Shown piece after piece: positions 27,727 to 36,619 of a DNA stretch of 64,000 nt. The stretch comes from Bacillus sp. ISL-34 (GTDB taxonomy: Bacteria; Bacillota; Bacilli; Bacillales; DSM-1321). The stretch is taken from positions 1 through 64,000 of the forward strand of contig NZ_JAGGQJ010000002.1 in the NCBI RefSeq assembly GCF_018613325.1, given 5' to 3'. The notes under the pieces are model-generated. The model ran no database searches. It saw only the letters and a program-made list of their open reading frames with translations, and had not been told where the DNA came from. The position numbers were made by a program, and so were the translations under genes. Every line of letters begins with the position of its first letter. Position 1 is the stretch's first letter.

Positions 27727-30700
27727 TTACTCTGTTTCTGATATTACGTTTAATTGAGCTAATTCTTGAATGATTGCATCCATGTCAACAGACTCTTGTT
27801 GTATATTAAACTCGTATCTTCCATAGAAGTTAATATGTTGCCATGCAACTGGAGATATTTGTTTCATAACATCTGAATCTAGCCCCTTTTTTTCTCTGTA
27901 AGCCAACAAATTAGATAAAATACTAGCATTGTAATAAATAATGCAATTAGAGAGTAAGCGAATGCATTCGCCCCAGACATGTTGATCATTTTCATTTTTA
28001 AAACGTAACTTTCCAAAATTAGCAAAGGATACTGCTTTGCGTAATTTATGATAACTTTCCCCCCGATTTAATGCCTTTTGCACATTGCGACGTAAAGGGT
28101 TGGAATCAATGTAATTCAGAAAATATAGACTCCTTATGATGTTATCGTACTCCCATAAAGCACGTTTGGTTTTGTTCTTCCGTGCATAAGCACTCAGCTT
28201 ACCAATTATAATGCTCTGTGTGGTTGTTTTAACTGCAAGGGATAGCATAATTCGTTGAATATTTTCCCATTCTTCTATAATGAGATTCGTATTAATCTTT
28301 CGAACTGGCTTGATCAGTTTATCTCCATATTGGCTTGGATGTTTAAATCCGTAAAGAGATTTGTTAACTTTATCGTGAATATCCTTGTAGCGAGGCGCAA
28401 ACTGATAACCAAAAAAGTGAAGAATAGCAAAATTAACCTCATTGGTTCCGTGTGTATCCGTGGAATGCATATCAGGCTGAATATCCGTTGTGTTGTTGAA
28501 TAGAATATCAAACACATAATGACTTTCATGCTCATTGGCCCCAATAATTCGAGCATTAACAGGGATATGGTTAGCTACCATTGTGTAGGAAACAATTTCT
28601 TTACCAAAACCAAAGTATTTAGGTGAATGACGAGAATTAATGGTATTGATTCGGGTCTCAATTTTCTGCCCGTCACTACTAGAATGAATCGTCTCACCAA
28701 TGTCATAATGTTTAAAAATTGGGAGTTTGGCTATGGCATTACTGATAAAATCATTCGCTTCTTTTAAAGTCTCCAGACGAATAAAGTTATCAGATGTGGC
28801 AGCCAGTAACGGATAGCTAATATCTGAAATTTCTCCCATTCTACCTAAGCCCATGTTGGTTCCCCAAGCGATCAGACAGGCAACAAGAATTCGATTGTCT
28901 TTATTCTGTTTGGCATAACGCCCCAGAATGTGCTCAAATGAGTCAAGAAATTGACAGTGTTGTTGAACAAAATGCAAGACACTTCTAATGTCTATTTGCC
29001 TTAATGTATCATAGAATGAGTGATTAATGGACTCTGTATCCCGAGTATAAGGTAATGTCCATCGGGTATGTGAACCCCGTTTTTTGATTTGAAGATGTTC
29101 ATTTTCCCCTGATGAAATGCTTCGGTTAACCTCATTAATTCGTTCTTCTAATTTTCTCTCAAGCTCCACTAAATGACTATGAATGGGTTGAGTGAAAATC
29201 ATCAGACCAGTATCAGCGATTAACGTTTCTTTCTGTTGCCATTGACAATCATTGATCAGATCATCCTCAAAACTTCGAAATCGGATACTGTCACGACAAA
29301 AAATATCACCTGCTTCCAAACGGTTGCGCAGAAGGCGATAGACTAAAAATTCATAGCGATCAGCTAAAATTGTTTTTTGTTCATAGATATAACGCTTCAC
29401 ACCATCGGGTATGAAACCATCTGGTAAGTGTGCTGAACGGTATTGTCCTAGCGCTTTATTCTTATTAAAAGCCGTCTTCATAAAATTAACTGCTTTAATT
29501 AATGGATCATTAGGTGAAGGAGCTGCGAAATCAACCTGCAAAAATATGGGTCTTAAATAACGTTTAAATCGGCGTGCTTGCTGATCAATCTGTTCCCATT
29601 GGAAGGCAGTTTCATCATATTTTATATTTGTAGTGATCTGATTCGCTATGGATTCCAGTTTTTGACGTTCCAGAATAGTAAATGCACGACCTTGAATATC
29701 CTTAAAGGGAGTATCGGCAGGAATATGATCATCAGTGAATATTTTGAGAAGTTCCCCTGCTTTTTTCATGTCTTGATTACTCTCTGTATAGCACTCATAA
29801 ACTCGTTCTTTCGCTGCTAATTTAGCTTCATCTGTATAACCTCTTACGCTATAAATGAAGGTGTTGATCAGATTGTCATGCATCCGTTGATAACGATGGG
29901 ATACAAAACATAATAAATAAACATAAACAATCCACACATTTAGACGTTTGAGCTTGTAGACAGAGTAGTAACTGACTAATGAAGCATAGTACTTGATGCT
30001 TTCGTTAGAAATACCTAACATTGGTAACAGTTCTTGAGCAAGGTGATACAAATGCTGTATTTGTTTACCACGATTCATTTCAAGCTTTATTTCAGTGGCT
30101 CTAAAGTCTTTCGGTTCGTGTTTCAGTAGTGTAATTTCATACAGCCCTGAAGAGTCTTCAAGTAATCGATCTAAGGATTCAATATCAGTCTGTTTAAGAT
30201 AATCCTGCATCAATGTGATTAATCGGTTTTGCTCATGGATTATTGCCTGTCCTATCATATCTTGTATAAAACTATAGCCGGGAACAACAATACAGTTTTC
30301 AGACAAATAATTCATGAGTTCTCGAAAGATATAAATGGGCTTACCACAAAACGCTGCAGCTTTTTGAGCTTTTTCCTCCATCTTACGCCGTTCTTCGGCA
30401 CCGCAACTACGGTAGTTAAATAATTTAAGAATCAATTGTTGTTGTTTTAACCTAGTAAACTTATCAATTGAACTCAAGTCATCAATCTTACTATTGTTGA
30501 AATGTTCCTTTAGAACATGCTGAAGATCCTCTTCTACCTCATGGAAGTCAAATGTTAAAAATAGTTGTTTAGCTTTGAAATAGCCAAGTTGTAGAACGAA
30601 ATAAGCCTTAGATTTTATAGAACGCAATGTGTGTAGCAACTCTTTCTCTGGCTGTGAGAGAGAAAAATAAGAACAGCGATCTTCGTATGTGAAGCTTGGT

Positions 30701-30792
30701 CGATCATAAATAATCTTTATTTCATCCTCACTAAGAATCTTCAACCGTTTTTGGCTAGTTATATTTTTTCCATATTCATTTACCCTTTCCAT
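27727..30792 (-). CDS. tnpA: Tn3-family transposase TnpA
   Basis: The product is about 1,021 residues from ATG 30792 (MERVNEYGKNITSQKRLKILS); a TTG at 30861 would add 23 residues but lacks a ribosome binding site. It is full length for Tn3 TnpA (about 990-1,020). The DDE catalytic residues are visible: Asp in HSSSDGQKIETR, Asp in STDTHGTNEVNF and Glu in NRGESYHKLRKA. It cuts at the terminal inverted repeats and inserts replicatively with a 5-bp duplication. The stop lies 44 bases inside the left inverted repeat's inner edge. It is probably co-transcribed with the resolvase gene just upstream. Confidence 0.92.
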   Translation of the reverse strand: MERVNEYGKNITSQKRLKILSEDEIKIIYDRPSFTYEDRCSYFSLSQPEKELLHTLRSIKSKAYFVLQLGYFKAKQLFLTFDFHEVEEDLQHVLKEHFNNSKIDDLSSIDKFTRLKQQQLILKLFNYRSCGAEERRKMEEKAQKAAAFCGKPIYIFRELMNYLSENCIVVPGYSFIQDMIGQAIIHEQNRLITLMQDYLKQTDIESLDRLLEDSSGLYEITLLKHEPKDFRATEIKLEMNRGKQIQHLYHLAQELLPMLGISNESIKYYASLVSYYSVYKLKRLNVWIVYVYLLCFVSHRYQRMHDNLINTFIYSVRGYTDEAKLAAKERVYECYTESNQDMKKAGELLKIFTDDHIPADTPFKDIQGRAFTILERQKLESIANQITTNIKYDETAFQWEQIDQQARRFKRYLRPIFLQVDFAAPSPNDPLIKAVNFMKTAFNKNKALGQYRSAHLPDGFIPDGVKRYIYEQKTILADRYEFLVYRLLRNRLEAGDIFCRDSIRFRSFEDDLINDCQWQQKETLIADTGLMIFTQPIHSHLVELERKLEERINEVNRSISSGENEHLQIKKRGSHTRWTLPYTRDTESINHSFYDTLRQIDIRSVLHFVQQHCQFLDSFEHILGRYAKQNKDNRILVACLIAWGTNMGLGRMGEISDISYPLLAATSDNFIRLETLKEANDFISNAIAKLPIFKHYDIGETIHSSSDGQKIETRINTINSRHSPKYFGFGKEIVSYTMVANHIPVNARIIGANEHESHYVFDILFNNTTDIQPDMHSTDTHGTNEVNFAILHFFGYQFAPRYKDIHDKVNKSLYGFKHPSQYGDKLIKPVRKINTNLIIEEWENIQRIMLSLAVKTTTQSIIIGKLSAYARKNKTKRALWEYDNIIRSLYFLNYIDSNPLRRNVQKALNRGESYHKLRKAVSFANFGKLRFKNENDQHVWGECIRLLSNCIIYYNASILSNLLAYREKKGLDSDVMKQISPVAWQHINFYGRYEFNIQQESVDMDAIIQELAQLNVISETE

Positions 30793-30864
30793 ATGGGGAT
30801 GTGAGCAATTCAGGGAATGAACTACATCTGAAAAATTCCCCAATAAAATAAGGAGCTTCAAAAA

Positions 30865-31500
30865 TCAAGGGAGCATTCCAATCTCAAATTCCCTGATTAC
30901 CTTATAAAATGAGTTCTTTTTCAGCCTAAGTAACTTCATGAATTCTACACCTGTGATATCTTTGTTTTTCCATTTCGGATAGTGAGAGTTTAATAGTTGG
31001 CGCTGTTCATGGGAAAGTGTCTGTAAATTGAGCTTAGGTCGTCCTAAATGCCTACCTTGAGATTTGGCCAGCGCTATGCCTTCGGCTTGGCGTTGTTTAA
31101 TTTTCTTTCGCTCTTGTTCAGCCACATAAGACAGCAGACTTAGAAACTGATCTTCCATCAGTTTGCCAATATCGCCCATCTCCCTATATTTTCGACTATC
31201 AAACAACGTTTCGTTTTCCAACACTACAATATCTGCTTGAATGTTTCTTGTAATGTGTTTCCATTCATGGATAATCCCCTCGTAATCCCTCCCTAAGCGA
31301 TCTAGAGCATCCAGATAAAGAAGATCCCCTTTTCGCAGGATACGCTTCATCGTCTGGTAGCTGGGGCGATTGAAATCTTTTCCACTTTGTTTATCAACAA
31401 AGATCATTCGTACCTCGATGCCTAGAGCAAACATTTTTTTGATTTGACGTTCTTCATTCTGATCTGTAGATGAAACACGAACATAACCGATCTTCACCAT
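30865..31500 (-). CDS. tnpR: serine resolvase TnpR
   Basis: The 211-residue resolvase/invertase has an N-terminal catalytic domain with nucleophile Ser in YVRVSSTDQN and the conserved RPSYQTMKR and YLDALDRLGRDY segments. The long E helix is around LLSYVAEQERKKIKQRQAEGIA, and the C-terminal HTH (TGVEFMKLLRLKKNSFYKVI) follows GRPK. It resolves the cointegrates made by TnpA at the res site. The gene is read on the minus strand directly before tnpA (72 bases to its ATG) with AGGAAG before the ATG. Confidence 0.92.
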   Translation of the reverse strand: MVKIGYVRVSSTDQNEERQIKKMFALGIEVRMIFVDKQSGKDFNRPSYQTMKRILRKGDLLYLDALDRLGRDYEGIIHEWKHITRNIQADIVVLENETLFDSRKYREMGDIGKLMEDQFLSLLSYVAEQERKKIKQRQAEGIALAKSQGRHLGRPKLNLQTLSHEQRQLLNSHYPKWKNKDITGVEFMKLLRLKKNSFYKVIREFEIGMLP

Positions 31501-31504
31501 GAAC

Positions 31505-31680
31505 TTCCTCCAGAAGATTTATTTTCATCTACTATTTTACTTTATTTCGTTTCCAAAGGTATATTGAATTTAATAAACGTTTGTAAAATGATTTTCATAC
31601 ATTTTCAAACGCATGAATTAGACTTTATCATACGGATTTTAAAGGTACACCTTTATAAACGAAAAAAGATCCTAAGAATT
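31505..31680. promoter_or_regulatory. probable res site of the transposon
   Basis: The AT-rich block upstream of tnpR contains CGTTTGTAAAATG (31578-31590) and its inverted partner CATTTTCAAACG (31600-31611), plus AAAGGTACACCTTT near 31648. Imperfect inverted repeats in this position are typical res subsites and would also contain the tnpR promoter. No crossover site is demonstrated. Confidence 0.5.
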
Positions 31681-32023
31681 GAGTGTTGAATAGCAATAAA
31701 GTTGTTCCGCAAACAGGCCATTTAACGGGTGCGAAATGTTCCTAGCTTAAATGAAATGAGGTCACACATTTTCAGTAAAGGTCAGGCAGTTTTAGATTTC
31801 TAAAACTGATGGGTTGTGTCGAGGAGTCGGATGAGGAGGTAACTTTTTGTTTTGGGGTAGAAATAGGGGAGGATTGGGGAAGGTCATGACTCAATTAAGT
31901 CATGACCTTCTTTACGAATTCCTTTATGCAATAAAACATTGGTAAAAAACAAATTCCTTATAGTTTCCTTATTTTTGTTTTTTATAATTACCTAAGAAAA
32001 GATAAAGAAGGAGCTTGATAATA
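31681..32023. other. non-coding segment between res and cargo
   Basis: It holds the terminator hairpin at 31879-31913 and an AT-rich promoter-like stretch before the ABC ATPase gene, with ribosome binding site AAGGAG at 32008. No gene seen. Confidence 0.45.
31879..31913 (+). terminator. terminator before the cargo genes
   Basis: Perfect 13-bp stem GAAGGTCATGACT / AGTCATGACCTTC, 6-nt loop, then TTTA. It may shield the cargo promoter from outside transcription. Confidence 0.7.
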
Positions 32024-32728
32024 ATGACAAATTATATATTAACGACGAGACATTTAGAAAAAAAATTCACAAATGAAACAGCCTTATCGGATATAAATTT
32101 GCACGTAGGTTATGGAGAAATATATGGTCTTTTAGGATTAAATGGAGCCGGTAAATCAACGTTAATGAAAATTATTTGTGGTATCTTCAACAAAACAAAA
32201 GGGGAGATCATGTTTGAAGGGGATCAATGGAAAAGGAGTGATTTAAAAAAAATAGGATCTTTGATAGAAGGTCCTGCAATTTATGGAAACTTAAGTGCTT
32301 ATGATAATTTGAAACTTTTTTGTTTGCAGGAAAGCATCCCTTTTGAAGAAATTAATCAGGTGTTAAATAAGGTGAACCTAACCAATACAGGAAAGAAAAA
32401 GTCAAAGGAATTTTCATTGGGAATGAAACAAAGATTAGGAATTGCTATGGCATTAATAAAGAGACCCAAGTTTTTGGTGTTGGATGAACCGGCGAATGGA
32501 TTAGATCCAGCAGGCATAAGGGAATTAAGGCAACTGTTGAATGATTTAAAGAGTGAAGGCATCACAACCATGATTTCTAGTCATATCTTGAATGAGATTC
32601 AGATATTATCGGATACTATCGGCATTATTCATAATGGAAAACTAGAATATGAAAATAAAATCGATCCTAGAGAAAACCTTGAGGAATTATTCTTTAAAAT
32701 CACGTCTGGTAATAGAAAGGATGTATAA
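32024..32728 (+). CDS. lantibiotic-protection-type ABC transporter ATP-binding protein
   Basis: The 234-residue ABC ATPase has Walker A GLNGAGKST, Q-loop region around LIEGPAIYGNLSAYDNL, signature FSLGMKQRLGIAMAL and Walker B FLVLDEPANGLDP. The IEGP...YxNL...N segment and overall length resemble the NisF/SpaF/MutF family that, with two permease subunits, expels lantibiotics from the membrane. ATG 32024 is chosen over TTG 32015 because AAGGAG lies ten bases upstream. It begins a five-gene operon with 2-base spacing or overlaps. Confidence 0.88.
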   Translation: MTNYILTTRHLEKKFTNETALSDINLHVGYGEIYGLLGLNGAGKSTLMKIICGIFNKTKGEIMFEGDQWKRSDLKKIGSLIEGPAIYGNLSAYDNLKLFCLQESIPFEEINQVLNKVNLTNTGKKKSKEFSLGMKQRLGIAMALIKRPKFLVLDEPANGLDPAGIRELRQLLNDLKSEGITTMISSHILNEIQILSDTIGIIHNGKLEYENKIDPRENLEELFFKITSGNRKDV

Positions 32729-32730
32729 GC

Positions 32731-33483
32731 ATGACTACTTTTATTAAAGCTGAATTGCTGAAAATGAAATCATCTTTATCTAAGAATTTATTATTAGCGA
32801 TGCCAGTCCTCTTTTTGCTTTTTGCTGTCTTTTCAAGTATTTATGCTGAACAACAGCCGAACACAAATATATTTTTGACAATTATTTATAATCTTTGGCC
32901 CGTATTCTTTTTACCAATAGGGTTGGCTATGGCGTGTGGTATTAATATCAATTTAGAAAAAAGAAGTGGCAATTATAAAGGCGCATTATCGAATAATATA
33001 CCTTTACCCAAACTGTTGTTTTCAAAAATTATTTCAATGGTGATTTATCAATGTATTTCATCGGTATTAGTGATCATAGTGGCTATAGTGGGTTCGTTAC
33101 TGATTAACAAGGAATTGCCGATTATACCGCAAATAATTTTTGCGACAGCATTAATAACGATTGCCTCATTACCATTAATACCTTTTTCTTTAACATTAGG
33201 TCAGTATGTCGGTGCCATTATAACAACTTTAATAAGTCTTGTTGGTTCAATTGGATCTGTGTTTATTGCTTTAAAGTCTTACTTCTGGATTCTTCCATGG
33301 GGAAGTATGTTAAGGGTTCCTGCAGAGACAATGGGGATCCATCCCAACGGGACACCAATGGAAAATTTCGATCTAGTACCAGATTTTTATACCTTAGCCA
33401 TCGCCATGATTGTTAGCATTATTTATTTTGTCGTTTTATCTTGGTTCTCAATATTGCTCTTTAAAAGGAAAAGATCTGTATGA
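32731..33483 (+). CDS. lantibiotic-immunity ABC transporter permease, EpiE/MutE/SpaE type
   Basis: The 250-residue, six-helix membrane protein starts TTFIKAELLKMKSSLSKNLLLAMPVLFLLFAVF. The run NLEKRSGNYKGALSNNIPLPKLLFSKI and the late ILPWGSMLRVPAETMGIHPNG are typical of MutE-like immunity permeases (substrate-efflux half of the LanFEG complex). Two bases separate it from the ATPase stop and four bases overlap the next gene. The complex would act at the cytoplasmic membrane on a lantibiotic or similar peptide; the actual substrate is unknown. Confidence 0.85.
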   Translation: MTTFIKAELLKMKSSLSKNLLLAMPVLFLLFAVFSSIYAEQQPNTNIFLTIIYNLWPVFFLPIGLAMACGININLEKRSGNYKGALSNNIPLPKLLFSKIISMVIYQCISSVLVIIVAIVGSLLINKELPIIPQIIFATALITIASLPLIPFSLTLGQYVGAIITTLISLVGSIGSVFIALKSYFWILPWGSMLRVPAETMGIHPNGTPMENFDLVPDFYTLAIAMIVSIIYFVVLSWFSILLFKRKRSV

Positions 33484-34181
33484 GTTATTATAAAGTAATG
33501 TTATATAAAATGGCGAAATCTTATTGGTTTCTTATAATGGCGCTGGCTCCAATTCTATATGATATTTGTGCATTTTTATATCTAAAGAGGTATGATAACT
33601 CAGCAAGCATATTCCACGGCTACACAGTCTACTTTAATTGCGCCATACCATTTGGAATCTCATTAATGATAAGTCTATATATTAAATACGAGGAACAGAT
33701 AGGGCATTTTAATCATTTACTACAATTGTCGGATAGGAAAAAGTGGAGTATGGATCTAATTCTCATTAGTGTCGTATCTATTATGGGAAGTGCTTTAATT
33801 AGTTGCGTTCCACTATGGTTACTTATAGGCAATCGATTTCTAGGTAACATATTGTTATACTTCATTTTAACCACTATTTTTTCATTGACTGTGGTCCTTA
33901 TCTTATGGTTTATTGCATTAAAAATAAATACAAATGTTTGTCTCGGTATAGGCGTCTTTTTTAGTATATTTCTTATCTATTTTGGTGCGAACAGTTTAGG
34001 CGATTCTATATGGCAGTACATCCCTCTTTTATACGGGACAAGATATTTATATTGGTTGACGACGAATCATTATGAAGTAACATCTATTGTGGCTAGCCTA
34101 TATGTTATTGTCAATGCCATTTTATTAGGAGCGTTTATGCTTTGGTTTAATAAATGGGAAGGAAGAACAATTAATGAATAA
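33480..34181 (+). CDS. lantibiotic-immunity ABC transporter permease, MutG/SpaG type
   Basis: The 233-residue protein has about six transmembrane helices (for example WFLIMALAPILYDICAFLYL and IGVFFSIFLIYFGAN) with the cytoplasmic EEQIGHFNHLLQLSDRKKW segment seen in MutG/SpaG-type subunits. Its start overlaps the previous stop (ATGA), and its end overlaps the response-regulator start by eight bases, so production of transporter and regulators is coupled. Confidence 0.82.
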   Translation: MSYYKVMLYKMAKSYWFLIMALAPILYDICAFLYLKRYDNSASIFHGYTVYFNCAIPFGISLMISLYIKYEEQIGHFNHLLQLSDRKKWSMDLILISVVSIMGSALISCVPLWLLIGNRFLGNILLYFILTTIFSLTVVLILWFIALKINTNVCLGIGVFFSIFLIYFGANSLGDSIWQYIPLLYGTRYLYWLTTNHYEVTSIVASLYVIVNAILLGAFMLWFNKWEGRTINE

Positions 34182-34869
34182 ACGTATATTGATTGCAGAA
34201 GATGAGGAAGATATGCGGAAAATACTTTCTCTTCATTTAAATTCAAAGGGCTATGAAGTTTTAGAAGCAAAGGATGGCATTGAAGCAGTTGACAGGGCAA
34301 AACAAAATATAGATTTAATTTTGCTAGATATCATGATGCCGGGAATGGATGGTTTGCAAGTGTGCAAGAAAATTCGTAGTCAAGTGGCTTGTCCAATAAT
34401 ATTTATTAGTGCTGCTTCAAATGACATGAATAAGATGAAAGCTTTTTCTTTGGGTGGAGATGACTTTATATCAAAACCCTTTTCTCTAAAGGAATTAATG
34501 TATAAAATTGAAGCTTTATTTAAAATGAAGGAACGCCTTTTGCAAAATTATGAAGAAAATAAGAGGCAAAGAATGATCATTGATGACTTACTTGTTGATA
34601 TTTCATCACGAGAAATGATGTATAACAAACAGGTTATACCATTTACGAAAAAGGAATTTGACTTGCTCGTATTATTACTTTCGTCACCGAAACAAATTTT
34701 CACCAAAGATCAAATATACGAAAGCATTAGTGGGATTGATGGACAGGGCGATGCAAATTCTGTAGTGGAGCACATTAAAAATGTCCGGAGTAAATTGTCC
34801 TCTGCAGGTTTTCCTGACAATCACCTTCAAACCGTTTGGGGAATTGGGTACCAATGGAACAATCGATAA
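34174..34869 (+). CDS. OmpR-family response regulator (SpaR/NisR-like)
   Basis: The 231-residue product has an N-terminal receiver domain (acidic pair in IAEDEEDMRK, phospho-acceptor Asp in LILLDIMMPGMDG, Thr/Ser in FISAASN, Lys in ISKPF) and a C-terminal winged helix (VIPFTKKEFDLLVLLLSSP ... VVEHIKNVRSKL ... VWGIGYQW). It should bind upstream of the cargo operon and induce the transporter on signal from the adjacent kinase. It overlaps genes on both sides, which fits one regulatory unit. Confidence 0.88.
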   Translation: MNKRILIAEDEEDMRKILSLHLNSKGYEVLEAKDGIEAVDRAKQNIDLILLDIMMPGMDGLQVCKKIRSQVACPIIFISAASNDMNKMKAFSLGGDDFISKPFSLKELMYKIEALFKMKERLLQNYEENKRQRMIIDDLLVDISSREMMYNKQVIPFTKKEFDLLVLLLSSPKQIFTKDQIYESISGIDGQGDANSVVEHIKNVRSKLSSAGFPDNHLQTVWGIGYQWNNR

Positions 34870-36257
34870 TTAAAGATATAAGAAGGTTATATACAAAGAG
34901 TATACTATGGACCATTATAATGACTGTGATCACAGTCATTATTTCGCTTTTAGTCATTTTTGGAACCATTGAAAGACCAGCAAATTATAACGAAAAACTG
35001 ATTCAAAAACAGAGCGAAATCATGAAGAATCATCCATCGAAATATATGAAGCCGTCTGAGTTCAATAAGATGAAAAGATATCTCGAAAAGAACGATGTCA
35101 TCCTAAACAAATATAGCCCTAGTGGGAAACTCATTGATGGCAGTGAGTTTAGTGGTTTATTTCAGGGGAAAAATGTTATTGATATGTTTAATCAAATCCA
35201 CTTTTATAAAGGTTATTATCATTTAGTGCAACCTGTGGTTATAAATCATCAAATCAAGGAAATATGGGTTTATTCTTATCAGATAAAAAGTCGAAATACA
35301 GTCCCACGTTATATTATTTTTGGTTTTACAGCTTTATCTTTTGTTTCACCGATTGTTTATTTTATATTATTTTCGAGATACTTTATCAATAAGCTCTATC
35401 GATCCATAAAGGAACCGTTGGAAGAATTATTAAATGCCTCAAACATGATTCGAACAAAAGACTTGGAATTCAGTCTGAGTTACAACAGCAATAATGAAAT
35501 TGGTCAATTAACCCAGTCTTTTGGGCAAATGCAAAGAGAATTAAAAAAGTCTTTATATGAAAATTGGAGAAAAGACTCAGAATGGGCAGTCATGATGTCA
35601 AGTTTGTCACATGATTTAAAAACGCCTGCGACACTCATTGCGTTAAGTACGGAAATACTGAATGAGGTAGATGAGCTAACACCCAATCAGCAATCACAGG
35701 TAGACATCATAAATAGAAATATCACGAAGGTAAATAACATATTAAAAAGCATGGGTCATGCAAGTAATGTAAAGGATCCAACCTTGATTGACAATGTGAT
35801 GTCCATTAATGAATTAATCCAAGGTTTAGAAAGTGACATTATTCCTTTAATAGAGAAGAAGAATATTCAATATAAGCATGATTTAAGAGTAAATCAAGAC
35901 CTAAGAATCCCCTATTTAAAAGTTAATCGAATCTTAGAGAATCTATTTGCAAATGCCATTCAATATACACCTGAAAATGGAGAAATCCGTTTTTTTATCG
36001 AGGAAAAGAACAATCATATTCACTTTGCAGTTGAGGATTCTGGATCGGGAGTAAAAAGGGAAAATCGAGATTTGGTGTTTTCTAAACACTTTAGGGAAGA
36101 TAGGTCAAGGTCCAATTCGTTGGGTAACGCTGGATTAGGTCTGTTTATTGTTAAAAACCTTGTTGAAGAATTAAACGGAAGCATAGAGATCGTAGATCCC
36201 TTAGTGTTGTCGGGAACACGTATTGAATTTGATATTCCACAATTGCGCTTTTCTTGA
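34854..36257 (+). CDS. sensor histidine kinase (SpaK/NisK-like)
   Basis: The product is about 467 residues with two transmembrane helices (about residues 15-40 and 165-190) bracketing an extracellular sensor loop of roughly 115 residues. A HAMP-like linker (REPLEELLNASNMI...), the DHp His motif SSLSHDLKTPATLIALS and the ATPase boxes NLFANAIQYTP (N), DSGSGV (G1) and GNAGLGLFIVK (G2) follow. ATG 34854 is preferred; a TTG at 34836 is an alternative without better spacing. It likely senses the peptide exported by, or attacking, the cell. The coding sequence ends 90 bases before the transposon end. Confidence 0.85.
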   Translation: MEQSIIKDIRRLYTKSILWTIIMTVITVIISLLVIFGTIERPANYNEKLIQKQSEIMKNHPSKYMKPSEFNKMKRYLEKNDVILNKYSPSGKLIDGSEFSGLFQGKNVIDMFNQIHFYKGYYHLVQPVVINHQIKEIWVYSYQIKSRNTVPRYIIFGFTALSFVSPIVYFILFSRYFINKLYRSIKEPLEELLNASNMIRTKDLEFSLSYNSNNEIGQLTQSFGQMQRELKKSLYENWRKDSEWAVMMSSLSHDLKTPATLIALSTEILNEVDELTPNQQSQVDIINRNITKVNNILKSMGHASNVKDPTLIDNVMSINELIQGLESDIIPLIEKKNIQYKHDLRVNQDLRIPYLKVNRILENLFANAIQYTPENGEIRFFIEEKNNHIHFAVEDSGSGVKRENRDLVFSKHFREDRSRSNSLGNAGLGLFIVKNLVEELNGSIEIVDPLVLSGTRIEFDIPQLRFS

Positions 36258-36269
36258 ATAAGGAAGCGC
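36245..36269 (+). terminator. hairpin at the end of the kinase gene
   Basis: GCGCTTTTCTT pairs with AAGGAAGCGC around GAAT, overlapping the stop codon. It has no long T-run, so termination is uncertain. Confidence 0.45.
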
Positions 36270-36308
36270 CCATTCTCTATTTAACGGGGATTTGTTTTTC
36301 GGAAAATC

Positions 36309-36347
36309 CCTTAATCCACCTTTTCGAGGGGATGGGCAAAAACACCC
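36309..36347 (-). repeat. right inverted repeat of the transposon
   Basis: Reads GGGTGTTTTTGCCC... on the minus strand and pairs with 27645-27683 at 36 of 39 positions. Confidence 0.9.
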
Positions 36348-36398
36348 TAGTTGTTCCTTCGTTGGATAGATTCGAAATTTATAAGTTTTTACAACCAT
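36348..36398 (-). pseudogene. tnpB: detached N-terminal codons of tnpB, with right copy of the TAGTT duplication
   Basis: ATG at 36396-36398, preceded on the minus strand by GGGGGTGAAACCA, encodes MVVKTYKFRIYPTKEQL, the typical TnpB N-terminus. It then meets the transposon. TAGTT at 36348-36352 duplicates 27640-27644. Joined to the rest across the transposon it reads continuously. Confidence 0.9.
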
Positions 36399-36619
36399 TG
36401 GTTTCACCCCCTTATAGTTATTATTAATCAGGGAACGTATGTTTGCCAAAAGATTACTTTGGCTTATGCCAACCGCCATTCATCTCCCCCTTCACACGCT
36501 TGAAAAGTGAGTCTTCTGGAGGGAAATGATAAAAGGTTTTACTGCTTTTGGGAATGAATAAGTATATAAAGTTAATAATTTAGTACGCTTTTAACTAAAC
36601 ATTTTAAAGGATGTAGCTT

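Larger units (their letters stand above)
27645..36347. mobile_element. Tn3-family transposon with lantibiotic-immunity-type cargo (8,703 bp)
   Basis: Bounded by 39-bp inverted repeats differing at three positions (36 of 39 identical), starting GGGTGTT at both ends and flanked by a TAGTT duplication. It encodes a full-length Tn3-type DDE transposase and a serine resolvase on the minus strand, a probable res site upstream of the resolvase, and five plus-strand cargo genes: ABC ATPase, two ABC permeases, response regulator and histidine kinase. It sits in the N-terminal part of tnpB. All key transposition parts look intact, so it may still be mobile. The clean duplication argues for a recent insertion. 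Confidence 0.93.

Noticed and set aside
36201..36479. 92-residue minus-strand ORF at the right end of the transposon
   Set aside because: Only its middle (MVVKTYKFRIYPTKEQL) is real, as the tnpB start; the rest reads through the transposon's inverted repeat.
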